Shown here in pieces: positions 42,300-49,308 of a stretch of DNA of 49,308 nt. The position numbers and the translations under genes were made by a program. The stretch comes from Salinispora fenicalii. Lineage in GTDB: Bacteria; Actinomycetota; Actinomycetes; Mycobacteriales; Micromonosporaceae. The stretch spans positions 1 to 49,308 of the forward strand of contig NZ_KI911474.1 of the NCBI RefSeq assembly GCF_000514815.1, written 5' to 3'. Positions within the stretch are counted from its first letter, which is position 1, and every line of letters begins with the position of its first letter. The notes under the pieces were generated by a model. That model was given only the letters and a program-made list of their open reading frames with translations. It ran no database searches and was not told the origin of the DNA.

Positions 42300-43374
42300 T
42301 CAGGACGGGTTCGGGGTGCAGGGTCACGCCGAAGCGAGCCTGCACGCCGTGGCGAATCTCGCGGGCCAGGCGCACCAGGTCCTCAGTCCGGGCGGTGCCG
42401 GAACGGTGGGTCAGCGCCAGGGTGTGCTTGGTGGAGATGGTGACGACACCTTCCGGACCCGGGTGGCCCTTGCCGAAGCCGGCCTTGTCGATCAACCAGG
42501 CGGCACTGACCTTCACCGTGCCATCGGCACCGGGCCAGGACGGCGGCTCGCCGAGCTCGGTGGCCCGTTCCCGCAGCCGCTCGTAATCGGCCTGGTCCAG
42601 CACCGGATTGGTGAAGAACGAGCCCACTGACCAGGTGTCCGGGTCGGCCGGGTCGAGCACCATGCCCTTGCCCGCGCGCAGCCGCAGCACGGCAGCGCGG
42701 GCCTTCGCCAGCGGTACCCGGTCACCGACCGCCACGTCGAGCGCCCGAGCGAGTTCGGCGTAGCGAACCGGGCCGGACAGCGGCGACCGGTTGAGACGGA
42801 AATCTACCGACAGCACCACCCACCGGTCGCTGTACTTGAAGATGCTGGACCGGTAGCTGAACCCGCAGTCGCGGGCCTCGATCCGACCGGTGGTGCCGGC
42901 CACCCGGTCGTACACCTGCACCCCGGTGATGGTCTCGGCGACATCCTGCCCGTACGCGCCGACGTTCTGGATCGGTGTCGCGCCGGTGGAGCCGGGTATC
43001 CCGGACAGGCACTCCAGGCCGGACCACCCGCTGGCCACGGTCTGGGCGACCAGGTCGTCCCAGGGCTCGCCGGCCTCGACTCGCACCGTGACGGTGTCGG
43101 TGTCGGTGTCGGTGACCTGCAGCCCCCGGGACCGGACCAACACCACTGTCCCCGGGAAGCCCGCATCGCCGATCACCACGTTGCTGCCACCGGCGAGGAC
43201 CAGGATCTCTTCGCCGCGCTCCCCCGCCTCCCGCACCCCGCGGACGAGGTCATCCGCACTGGTGGCGGTGACCACGCGGGCAGCCCAACCGCCGAGCCGC
43301 AGCGTTGTGTATCGCGACAAATGACACTCGGCGTCCCGTTGGGCCCCGGACGTCGACTGGAGAACCTCTGCCAC
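42283..43374 (-). CDS. murB: UDP-N-acetylenolpyruvoylglucosamine reductase
   Basis: FAD enzyme reducing UDP-GlcNAc-enolpyruvate to UDP-MurNAc in peptidoglycan synthesis. 363 residues: TTLRLGGWAARVVTA, VLAGGSNVVIGDAGF (FAD), SGIPGSTGATPIQNVGAYGQ, YRSSIFK, then GSFFTNPV and AAWLIDKAGFGKG in the C-terminal domain. GTG 43374 (AEVLQSTSG) is preferred because a TAGGGT element ends 7 nt before it; the frame stays open to 43452. Matches the Rv0482 position. Confidence 0.95.
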   Translation of the reverse strand: MAEVLQSTSGAQRDAECHLSRYTTLRLGGWAARVVTATSADDLVRGVREAGERGEEILVLAGGSNVVIGDAGFPGTVVLVRSRGLQVTDTDTDTVTVRVEAGEPWDDLVAQTVASGWSGLECLSGIPGSTGATPIQNVGAYGQDVAETITGVQVYDRVAGTTGRIEARDCGFSYRSSIFKYSDRWVVLSVDFRLNRSPLSGPVRYAELARALDVAVGDRVPLAKARAAVLRLRAGKGMVLDPADPDTWSVGSFFTNPVLDQADYERLRERATELGEPPSWPGADGTVKVSAAWLIDKAGFGKGHPGPEGVVTISTKHTLALTHRSGTARTEDLVRLAREIRHGVQARFGVTLHPEPVLINCAL

Positions 43375-43381
43375 GCCCCTC

Positions 43382-43387
43382 ACCCTA
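43382..43387 (-). promoter_or_regulatory. -10-like element, leaderless start of murB
   Basis: TAGGGT on the minus strand ends 7 nt before the murB GTG; a GAGGGG lies between them, so weak ribosome binding is also possible. Confidence 0.45.
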
Positions 43388-43444
43388 AGCTGAGGGGTAG
43401 CCGCGGCACCCACTGGTGGCCCGGTCACCCCCGGGAGGATGGCG

Positions 43445-44206
43445 ATGAGCAAAACGCACGGTACGAAGGACTTCTGGATCGGGGCGCTGCGGGCGGAGGG
43501 GCCGGCCTTCGCCGCGGCGATCGCCGAAGCACCCGCCGACGCTCCGGTGCTCTCCTGTCCCGGCTGGACAGTGACCGACCTGACCCGGCATCTGGCAAGC
43601 GTCTACCGCTGGGTGCACGGGACCGTGTCGGCCAACTCCGTCACCCCGCCGCCCCTCCAGTCCGAGCTGGTGGAGCCGAATCCGGACGAGACCGACCTCC
43701 AGCTGTGGCAGCGGGCGTACGACGAGCTGCTGGTGCGGTTCGACGCGCTCGACCCCGAGGCACCGGCGTGGAACTGGGCACCGCAGCCGAAGAAGGCCGG
43801 CTTCTGGCCGCGCCGGATCGCCCATGAGACGGCGCTGCACCGCTGGGACGCTCAGCTCGCCATCGGTGCGGGCGACCCGATCGAGACGAAGCTCGCAGCC
43901 GACGGAGTGAGTGAGGTGCTCGACACCTGCCTGCCGGCCGGCCGACGTCCGGATCATGGGCAGTGGCACGGAGTCGTGCACCTGTCGGCCTCCGATGCCG
44001 GGCAGGAGTGGTTCCTGCGGTTGCGCGGCGAAGGGGTTGCCCTGCTGGACACCGCCACGATCTTCGATGATCACGACCCTCACGCCCGGGTCCAGGTCGT
44101 CGGCACCGCCAGCGACCTACTGCTCGCGCTCTGGGGACGAGTCAGTTTCGACACCCTGGCGGTGACGGGCGAGCGCGCTCTCCTGGCTGGTCTCCGGACC
44201 AGCTGA
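43445..44206 (+). CDS. Maleylpyruvate isomerase / mycothiol-dependent enzyme family (DinB-like)
   Basis: 253 residues. N-terminal DinB-like helical bundle with GWTVTDLTRHLASVYRWVHG and AHETALHRWDAQLA, whose His residues could bind a divalent metal as in mycothiol-dependent maleylpyruvate isomerase. The C-terminal MDMPI domain ends in LLLALWGR. The substrate is unknown. ATG 43445 has GGGAGG 6 nt upstream; the in-frame ATG at 43439 would leave no spacing. Lies near mshA but in a different transcript. Confidence 0.85.
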   Translation: MSKTHGTKDFWIGALRAEGPAFAAAIAEAPADAPVLSCPGWTVTDLTRHLASVYRWVHGTVSANSVTPPPLQSELVEPNPDETDLQLWQRAYDELLVRFDALDPEAPAWNWAPQPKKAGFWPRRIAHETALHRWDAQLAIGAGDPIETKLAADGVSEVLDTCLPAGRRPDHGQWHGVVHLSASDAGQEWFLRLRGEGVALLDTATIFDDHDPHARVQVVGTASDLLLALWGRVSFDTLAVTGERALLAGLRTS

Positions 44207-44305
44207 GGCCGCCGGGCCACGTCCAGTCTTTGCCCGGACCGGGGCTGTTCGCGCACGAGCAGCCCCTGGCTCCACCCGCCTCGCACGGCTCGGAGTCCGC
44301 GGAGG

Positions 44306-44317
44306 GAGAGCGCTTTC
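44306..44317. promoter_or_regulatory. Putative LacI-type operator upstream of the beta-glucosidase
   Basis: GAGAGCGCTTTC is palindromic around AGCGCT (10 of 12 positions symmetric) and resembles the CebR-type LacI operator of actinomycetes (GGGAGCGCTCCC). It touches TTGACA (44318-44323), a possible -35. Confidence 0.6.
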
Positions 44318-44371
44318 TTGACATGGGGTAAAACATCGGGAGACGCTGCGCGACGGGAGGGAGACACCCCT

Positions 44372-45772
44372 ATGAGTGCGCTTCATTTTCCGGAGAAGTT
44401 CCGCTGGGGCACGGCCACAGCGGCGTACCAAATCGAGGGTGCGGCCCGCGAAGACGGCCGGGGGCCATCGATCTGGGACACCTTCAGCCGTACGCCGGGC
44501 AAGGTCTATCAGGGCCACACCGGTGATGTCGCCTGCGACCACTACCACCGGTACGTCGACGACGTGGAGCTGATGGCCGGGCTGGGGATCCAGACGTACC
44601 GGTTCTCGGTGTCCTGGCCCCGAATCCAGCCAGACGGCACCGGCCCGGTCAACCCGCGCGGGCTGGACTTCTACGACCGCCTGGTGGACGCCCTGCTGGC
44701 CCAGGGGATCGACCCGATGGTCACGCTCTACCACTGGGACCTGCCGCAGACCCTGCAGGACCGGGGCGGCTGGGCCGCTCGGGAGACCGCGGAGCACTTC
44801 GCCGGGTACGCCGCCGCCGTCCACGGTCGCCTCGGTGACCGGGTGGACTCCTGGACCACCCTCAACGAGCCGTGGTGCTCGGCGTACCTGGGCTACGGCA
44901 ACGGGGTGCACGCTCCCGGGATCACGGACCCGGGCGCCGCCTTCACCGCCGTGCACCACCTGCTGCTCGGGCACGGCCTGGCGGCCCGGGCGCTGCACGC
45001 GGCCGGCGCGGGGAGCGTCGGGATCACGCTCAACCCGGCCGACGTCCGCCCCGCCGACCCGGACAGCGCCGCCGACGCCGCCGCGGTACGTCTGGTCGAC
45101 GGGCTCCAGAACCGGATCTTCCTGGACCCGCTGTTCCGGGCCGCGTACCCGGAGGATGTGCTGGAGCACATCGCCCGAATCGTGCCGCCGGCGTTCCTCC
45201 GGGACGGCGACGAGAAAACAATCGCCACCCCGATCGACCTGCTCGGCGTCAACTACTACGCGCCCCTCTACGTCGCTGGTAGGCCGGACGGCGCCGGCGG
45301 CGGTGGGGCGTTCCCCGGCACCGACGGGGCGGTGGAGTTCCTGCCACCTGCCGGACCGCTGACCGATATGGGCTGGATGATCGAGCCGGCCGGGCTCACC
45401 CGGCTGCTGGAACGCCTCGCCACCGACTACCCGGGCGTACCATTGATGATCACTGAAAACGGGGCGGCCTTCCCGGACCACGCCGCGCCGCCGGCCGACC
45501 CGGAGCAGCCGACGGCGGAGGGGGCCGGCGGGGTGGTCGACAACGACCGGATCGCCTACCTCGACGGACACCTCCGCGCCGCGCACGAGGCCATCGCCCG
45601 CGGGGTGGACCTACGCGGTTATCTCGTATGGTCGTTACTGGACAACTTCGAATGGGCCGAGGGCTATCGGAAGCGGTTCGGGGTCGTCCACGTTGACTAC
45701 CTGACCCAGCGACGTACACCGAAGGCCAGTGCCCACTGGTACCACCAGGTGATCTCCCGGAACGGACTCTGA
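44372..45772 (+). CDS. Family 1 beta-glucosidase
   Basis: Hydrolyses beta-glucosides such as cellobiose with retention. 466 residues, typical for GH1. FRWGTATAAYQIEG N-terminal motif, acid/base Glu166 in WTTLNEPW, nucleophile Glu362 in ITENGAAF and DNFEWAEGY near the end. No signal peptide, so it acts on imported sugars; no transporter lies next to it. ATG 44372 has GGAGGGAG about 10 nt upstream. The LacI regulator follows after 46 bp and an operator precedes it. Confidence 0.95.
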   Translation: MSALHFPEKFRWGTATAAYQIEGAAREDGRGPSIWDTFSRTPGKVYQGHTGDVACDHYHRYVDDVELMAGLGIQTYRFSVSWPRIQPDGTGPVNPRGLDFYDRLVDALLAQGIDPMVTLYHWDLPQTLQDRGGWAARETAEHFAGYAAAVHGRLGDRVDSWTTLNEPWCSAYLGYGNGVHAPGITDPGAAFTAVHHLLLGHGLAARALHAAGAGSVGITLNPADVRPADPDSAADAAAVRLVDGLQNRIFLDPLFRAAYPEDVLEHIARIVPPAFLRDGDEKTIATPIDLLGVNYYAPLYVAGRPDGAGGGGAFPGTDGAVEFLPPAGPLTDMGWMIEPAGLTRLLERLATDYPGVPLMITENGAAFPDHAAPPADPEQPTAEGAGGVVDNDRIAYLDGHLRAAHEAIARGVDLRGYLVWSLLDNFEWAEGYRKRFGVVHVDYLTQRRTPKASAHWYHQVISRNGL

Positions 45773-45818
45773 GCGGGAGGTCGAACCGGGAACGGGCGCT
45801 GTCCCCGGGGGGAGGGCG

Positions 45819-46826
45819 ATGACGACGGCGCAACGACCGACGCTCGAGGCGGTGGCGCGTCGCGCCGGTGTCTCCCGAGCCACCGTCTCCCGGGTGGTGA
45901 ACGGCTCCACCACAGTGGCCGAGCCGATCCGCGAGGCCGTCCGCCGAGCCGTCACGGAGCTTGGGTACGTACCGAACCTGGCCGCACGCAGCCTGGTCAC
46001 CCAACGAACGGACTCGGTCGCGCTGGTCATGCCGGAGGCGGCCACCCGGGTCTTCTCCGACGACCAGTACTTCCCCGGCATCATCCGCGGCGCCGCCCAG
46101 GAGCTGGAGGCGGCCGACAAACAGTTGGTGCTCATGCTGGCCGGCTCGCCGGCCGGGCACGAGCGGGTGGAGCGGTACACCACTGGCCGGCACGTCGACG
46201 GGGTGCTGTTCGCCTCGCTGCACGGCGCCGACCCGCTCCCCGGCCGGCTGGCCCGGCTGGGCATTCCGGTGGTGTGCAGCGGCCGGCCGCTCGGAGGCAC
46301 CCCGGTCCCCTACGTCGACGTGGACCACATCGGCGGGGTGAGCCGGGCCGTCCAGCATCTGATCGACAGCGGCCGGCGACACATCGCCACCATCGCCGGC
46401 CCCCAGGACATGGTGGGCGGGATCGAACGGCTGACCGGATACCAGGCCGCGATGACCCCGGCCGGGCTGCCGGAATGGGTGGCGTACGGCGACTTCACCC
46501 GCGAGTCGGGGGCCACCGCGACCCGGCGGCTCCTCGCCGAGCACCCCGACCTGGACGCGATCTTCGCCGCCTCCGACCTGATGGCACACGCCGCCCTGCG
46601 GACGCTACGCGCGACGGGGCGACGGGTGCCCGACGATGTCGCGGTGATCGGCTTCGACGACATCGAAACCGCCGCGTACACCGACCCACCCCTGAGCACC
46701 GTCCGCCAGCCGATTCAGGAGATCGGCCGGCGAATGACCCGCCAGCTACTGCGCCTCGCGGCCGGTGAGCCGATCGAACCGGCGGTGGTACTCCCGACCG
46801 AGCTGATCCTCCGCGACTCTGGCTGA
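45819..46826 (+). CDS. LacI-family transcriptional regulator
   Basis: 335 residues. HTH (about 5-55, TLEAVARRAGVSRATVSRVVNG and a hinge RSLVTQRT), then a periplasmic-binding-protein-like effector domain (DSVALVMPEA to the AVIGFDDIETAAYTDP block). Probably represses the adjacent beta-glucosidase in response to a cello-oligosaccharide or glucoside (CebR-like). ATG 45819 follows GGGGGGAGG. Confidence 0.93.
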   Translation: MTTAQRPTLEAVARRAGVSRATVSRVVNGSTTVAEPIREAVRRAVTELGYVPNLAARSLVTQRTDSVALVMPEAATRVFSDDQYFPGIIRGAAQELEAADKQLVLMLAGSPAGHERVERYTTGRHVDGVLFASLHGADPLPGRLARLGIPVVCSGRPLGGTPVPYVDVDHIGGVSRAVQHLIDSGRRHIATIAGPQDMVGGIERLTGYQAAMTPAGLPEWVAYGDFTRESGATATRRLLAEHPDLDAIFAASDLMAHAALRTLRATGRRVPDDVAVIGFDDIETAAYTDPPLSTVRQPIQEIGRRMTRQLLRLAAGEPIEPAVVLPTELILRDSG

Positions 46827-46867
46827 GCCACCGACGAAACCAGATCGAACAACCGTCGGGACTGCAC

Positions 46868-46873
46868 TAGCGT
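46868..46873 (+). promoter_or_regulatory. -10-like element, leaderless start
   Basis: TAGCGT ends 6 nt before the ATG of the RidA-like gene. Confidence 0.55.
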
Positions 46874-46879
46874 CACTTC

Positions 46880-47278
46880 ATGCCCCAACTCCGCCACGTC
46901 TCCGCCCTCGCCGAGGCCGAGTACGCGTACATCAGCACTGTCGAGCCGGCAACACGCCTCGTCCTCACCGCCGGGGCGTGCCCGCTCGACGCGGACGGCC
47001 GTACGGTCGCCCCCGGTGATCATGCCGCCCAGGCCCGGCAGGTGATGGCCAATCTGGAGACCGCCCTCACCGCAGCAGGTGCCCGCCTCACCGATGTCGT
47101 CAAAACCACGGTGTACGTGGCTTCGGCGCACCAACCCGACCTGGTGACCGTCTGGCAGGTCGTCCGGGACGCCTTCGGCGACCACGACCCGCCCAGTACC
47201 CTGCTCGGGGTGGCCGCGCTCGGCTACCCCGATCAGCTCGTCGAGGTCGAGGCGGTCGCCGCCGTGAGTGCCGCATGA
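46880..47278 (+). CDS. RidA/YjgF-family protein lacking the catalytic arginine
   Basis: 132 residues of the trimeric RidA fold (GDHAAQARQVMANLETALTA, VVKTTVYVA, PPSTLLGVAALGYPDQLVEVEA). In enamine/imine deaminases the ARSCVEV position carries Arg105; here the aligned residue is Ser in PPSTLLGV, so it is probably not a canonical imine deaminase but one of the Rid groups of unknown activity. ATG overlaps the next gene's start by 4 nt (ATGA at 47275-47278), suggesting joint function with the acetyltransferase. Confidence 0.9.
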   Translation: MPQLRHVSALAEAEYAYISTVEPATRLVLTAGACPLDADGRTVAPGDHAAQARQVMANLETALTAAGARLTDVVKTTVYVASAHQPDLVTVWQVVRDAFGDHDPPSTLLGVAALGYPDQLVEVEAVAAVSAA

Positions 47279-48165
47279 GGATCCGCGCCGCACAGCCCGC
47301 CGACGCGCCCGCCGTGGCGGCGCTCCGCACCCAACTCTTTCCGCAGCTGGTTCGCGGGGTGGCGGCAACGCGCCAGATGCTCTCCCAACCGCCCCCAGGG
47401 CGGCACTGGACCGCGTTCGTCGCCGAGGTGGACGACGAGATCGTCGGTTGGGTCTCGGCCTTCCGCAACGCCAGTTCCTTTCGAAGGGTCGGCGAGATCT
47501 CGCTCCTGCACGTCCACCCCGAGCATCGGGGACATGGGATCGGCAGCGGGCTGCTGACCGCGGTCCTCGACCACCTCGCCCCGCTCCGGCTTCCCCTGCT
47601 GCGTGGGCGGGTGCTACCCGAGTCGTTGCCGTACGCGCGGCGGCGCGGCTTCCTACCCAGCCGCCAGGAACGCTTCTCCGCGCTCGAGCTGACGGCCCTG
47701 CCACCCCTGGCCGTTCCCCCGGGCGCCCGACTGGTGCCGCTGTCCGAGGTTGACCCCCACCACGTGTACGAGGTGGAGCGCGACGCCAGCGCCGATGAGC
47801 CGGGAGACGTCGCCTCCGACGCCCTCACCTACGAGCAATGGCGGGCCGATACGTGGGACAACGTCGGCCTGGACCGGGAGGCCAGCACCGGCATCGAGGT
47901 CGACGGCGTCTTGGCGGCAATCAGCCTGGTCCAACGGGACGGTTCGCGGATGTGGTCGGACTACACCGCTTCCCGGCCGGAGCACCGGGGGCGAGGGCTC
48001 GCGGCGGCGGCGAAGCTGGGTGCCCTACGCCGGGCCGCGGCCAGCGGGGTGACGGTCGCATACACCGGCAATGACGAGGCGAACAAGCCGATGCTCGCGA
48101 TCAACGAACGGCTCGGCTATCGACCGGTCGCCGCCCAGTGGAGTTGCCTCCGGGAGATGAGCTGA
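47275..48165 (+). CDS. Tandem GNAT acetyltransferase
   Basis: 296 residues with two GNAT folds, both with an intact acetyl-CoA loop: HVHPEHRGHGIGSGLL (near residue 80) and RPEHRGRGLAAAAK (near 238), the latter followed by YTGNDEANKPMLAINERLGY. Substrate unknown; the two-domain layout is shared with MshD-like proteins. Coupled to the RidA-like gene by a 4-nt overlap. Convergent with the EI24 gene, 11 bp away. Confidence 0.87.
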   Translation: MRIRAAQPADAPAVAALRTQLFPQLVRGVAATRQMLSQPPPGRHWTAFVAEVDDEIVGWVSAFRNASSFRRVGEISLLHVHPEHRGHGIGSGLLTAVLDHLAPLRLPLLRGRVLPESLPYARRRGFLPSRQERFSALELTALPPLAVPPGARLVPLSEVDPHHVYEVERDASADEPGDVASDALTYEQWRADTWDNVGLDREASTGIEVDGVLAAISLVQRDGSRMWSDYTASRPEHRGRGLAAAAKLGALRRAAASGVTVAYTGNDEANKPMLAINERLGYRPVAAQWSCLREMS

Positions 48166-48176
48166 GCGACAGTGCG

Positions 48177-48998
48177 TCACGCGCCGTCCTGATCGGTCCC
48201 GATCAACCCTACGGTGGTGGGCTGGCCCAGCACCCGGCGGGCCAGTAGGGCAGCGCCCGCGACGGCAGCCGGCATGAGCAGCACGGCGCCGAGTGGGATC
48301 AGGAAGCTGACGAACACCGCCACCCCGAAGCCGAGCGCGGTCGGTCGGTCGGCCCGCAGGGCGGCCCGCCGGTCGGACAACCGCAGCCCCCGCCGGTAGA
48401 AGGGGGCGCCGACCAGCTCCACCGCGAGGAGCCAGCCGCCGATGGCCGCACCGAGTGCCGGCACCACGGTCTGACCGACCACCGGGATGAAACCGGCCAC
48501 AAAGAGGGGCACGCCGAACAACACCGCCAACCCCACCAGCCGCAGTGAGTCGACGATGCTGTGCCACAGCGACGACCAGAACGGCACGTCCACCGCGTTG
48601 GGCGTACCGCCGAGGCCGTCCTCGACGCGTTCGGAGATCTTCTCGTAGAACGGGTCCCCGATGATCAGTGTGACGGCGGTGAACGCGACCACCGTGAGCA
48701 GGCCACCCAGCCCGAGCAGCGCCAAGCCGGCGGCTACCCGCGTCAGACCTCGTCCGGCGGCAGACCAGTCGTCGGCGAACGGTGTGATCAGCGCGGCCAG
48801 ATCGTCCACGAAGTAGACGAGCGCACCGAACGCGGCGACGAAGAACACTCCAGAGATCAGGGCCGGTAGGACGCCGAGCAGCATCAGGCCGGGGTTGCGG
48901 AGGTAGAGGCCGATGCCACGCAGGAAGAGGCCGACACCGGCGAAGAATCGGCCGGCCACCCCGGTTAGGGGCGCGGCAAAAGCGGGGGATGCGTTCAT
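48177..48998 (-). CDS. EI24/CysZ-like membrane protein
   Basis: 273 residues with several hydrophobic helices. Sequence landmarks are FLRGIGLYLRNPGLMLLGVLPALI, VDDLAALITPFADDW, GDPFYEKISERVE and VGLAVLFGVPLFVAGFIPVVGQ. EI24-domain proteins include the sulfate transporter CysZ, but similar actinobacterial proteins are unassigned. ATG 48998; TAGGCT ends 8 nt upstream, so the transcript may have a very short leader. Confidence 0.87.
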   Translation of the reverse strand: MNASPAFAAPLTGVAGRFFAGVGLFLRGIGLYLRNPGLMLLGVLPALISGVFFVAAFGALVYFVDDLAALITPFADDWSAAGRGLTRVAAGLALLGLGGLLTVVAFTAVTLIIGDPFYEKISERVEDGLGGTPNAVDVPFWSSLWHSIVDSLRLVGLAVLFGVPLFVAGFIPVVGQTVVPALGAAIGGWLLAVELVGAPFYRRGLRLSDRRAALRADRPTALGFGVAVFVSFLIPLGAVLLMPAAVAGAALLARRVLGQPTTVGLIGTDQDGA

Positions 48999-49308
48999 GC
49001 TCGCCGAGCCTAGCCACGCCGAGTTCCACCCGGGCTAGCCAGCGATCTCCGCCCGGTCCGCCGAGGTCCGGCAGCTCGCGGACACTACGCACACCCTCCC
49101 CCAACCAACGTAAGTCACTTTCACCCAGTTTCGTGGGTTTTTTCGGGTTCATGTTCCTTTGCAGCTGTACTAGCCCTAACGTCCGAATTGGCTGCTACCG
49201 CCCGCCTGGTAGCCGAGAAGCGCCATGCCCGGTCCGCCCCGGGGTTGGCAGCTCCTCGCCGCACGGGGAAGGGGATCGACACCGCGATGAAGCACCAACA
49301 CCACACGA
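48999..49308. other. Right-end region upstream of the EI24 gene
   Basis: 310 bp with no supported gene. It has a T-rich stretch (GGGTTTTTTCGGG at about 49135), and GGGGAAGGGG (49265-49274) lies 12 bp before an ATG at 49287 that could start a gene cut by the window edge; 7 codons are visible, too few to judge. Confidence 0.4.

Noticed and set aside
49121..49306. 61-residue minus-strand frame at the right edge
   Set aside because: No ribosome site, no similarity, atypical composition.
49287..49308. Possible start of a plus-strand gene
   Set aside because: Only seven codons visible; too short to support.

Overview
This 49.3 kb window is chromosomal DNA of a high-GC actinomycete, most likely a member of the Micromonosporaceae (Salinispora or Micromonospora type). 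By eye GC is about 70%. The case rests on GTG starts, overlapping operons, mycothiol genes (mshA and a mycothiol-dependent enzyme family), the Rex-hem operon and a BldN/RsbN developmental sigma pair. Placement in the family is inference; no rRNA, tRNA, phage, transposon, CRISPR array or biosynthetic cluster was recognised.

Left part (1-11165): the end of a small membrane zinc-ribbon gene coupled to a second cysteine-rich protein, an Smr-domain protein, a TPR protein, a BON-methyltransferase fusion, a large cyclase-like/NB-ARC ATPase, an FmdB zinc ribbon, a membrane-anchored lytic transglycosylase, a double-GNAT acetyltransferase and a secreted ExeM/NucH-type nuclease.

Middle (11295-32931): the tetrapyrrole operon rex-hemA-hemC-cobA/hemD-hemB on the minus strand, with overlapping genes and a Rex operator on its promoter. 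Then come a histidine kinase/response regulator pair, a HAD phosphatase, a glutaredoxin, a BldN-like ECF sigma factor with its putative anti-sigma RsbN, an HAD-IB hydrolase, an MFS exporter, an acyltransferase, an epimerase, the 33-residue ribosomal protein bS22, a small HTH regulator, proline dehydrogenase, a CGNR protein, a TIM-barrel isomerase, a Ppx/GppA phosphatase and a cysteine-rich conserved protein.

Right part (33048-49308): regX3-senX3, phosphoglycerate mutase, an MFS transporter, a Rho_N-like protein, a YbjN protein, mshA, an SDR, a methyltransferase, murB, a mycothiol-dependent-enzyme-family protein, a GH1 beta-glucosidase with a LacI regulator, a RidA-like protein coupled to a double-GNAT protein, and an EI24/CysZ-like membrane protein.

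The order from murB to hemB closely follows the Mycobacterium tuberculosis Rv0482-Rv0512 block in inverse direction, so most of the window is conserved actinobacterial backbone. I found no convincing novel multi-gene system. The most interesting signals are regulatory or small-scale: a BldN-type promoter in front of the rsbN-like gene, a coupled leader ORF in front of the sigma gene, a histidine kinase that has lost its last ATP-binding block, the Rex operator overlapping its promoter, and a recurrent TANNNT-N6/7-start arrangement suggesting that many genes here have leaderless mRNAs.
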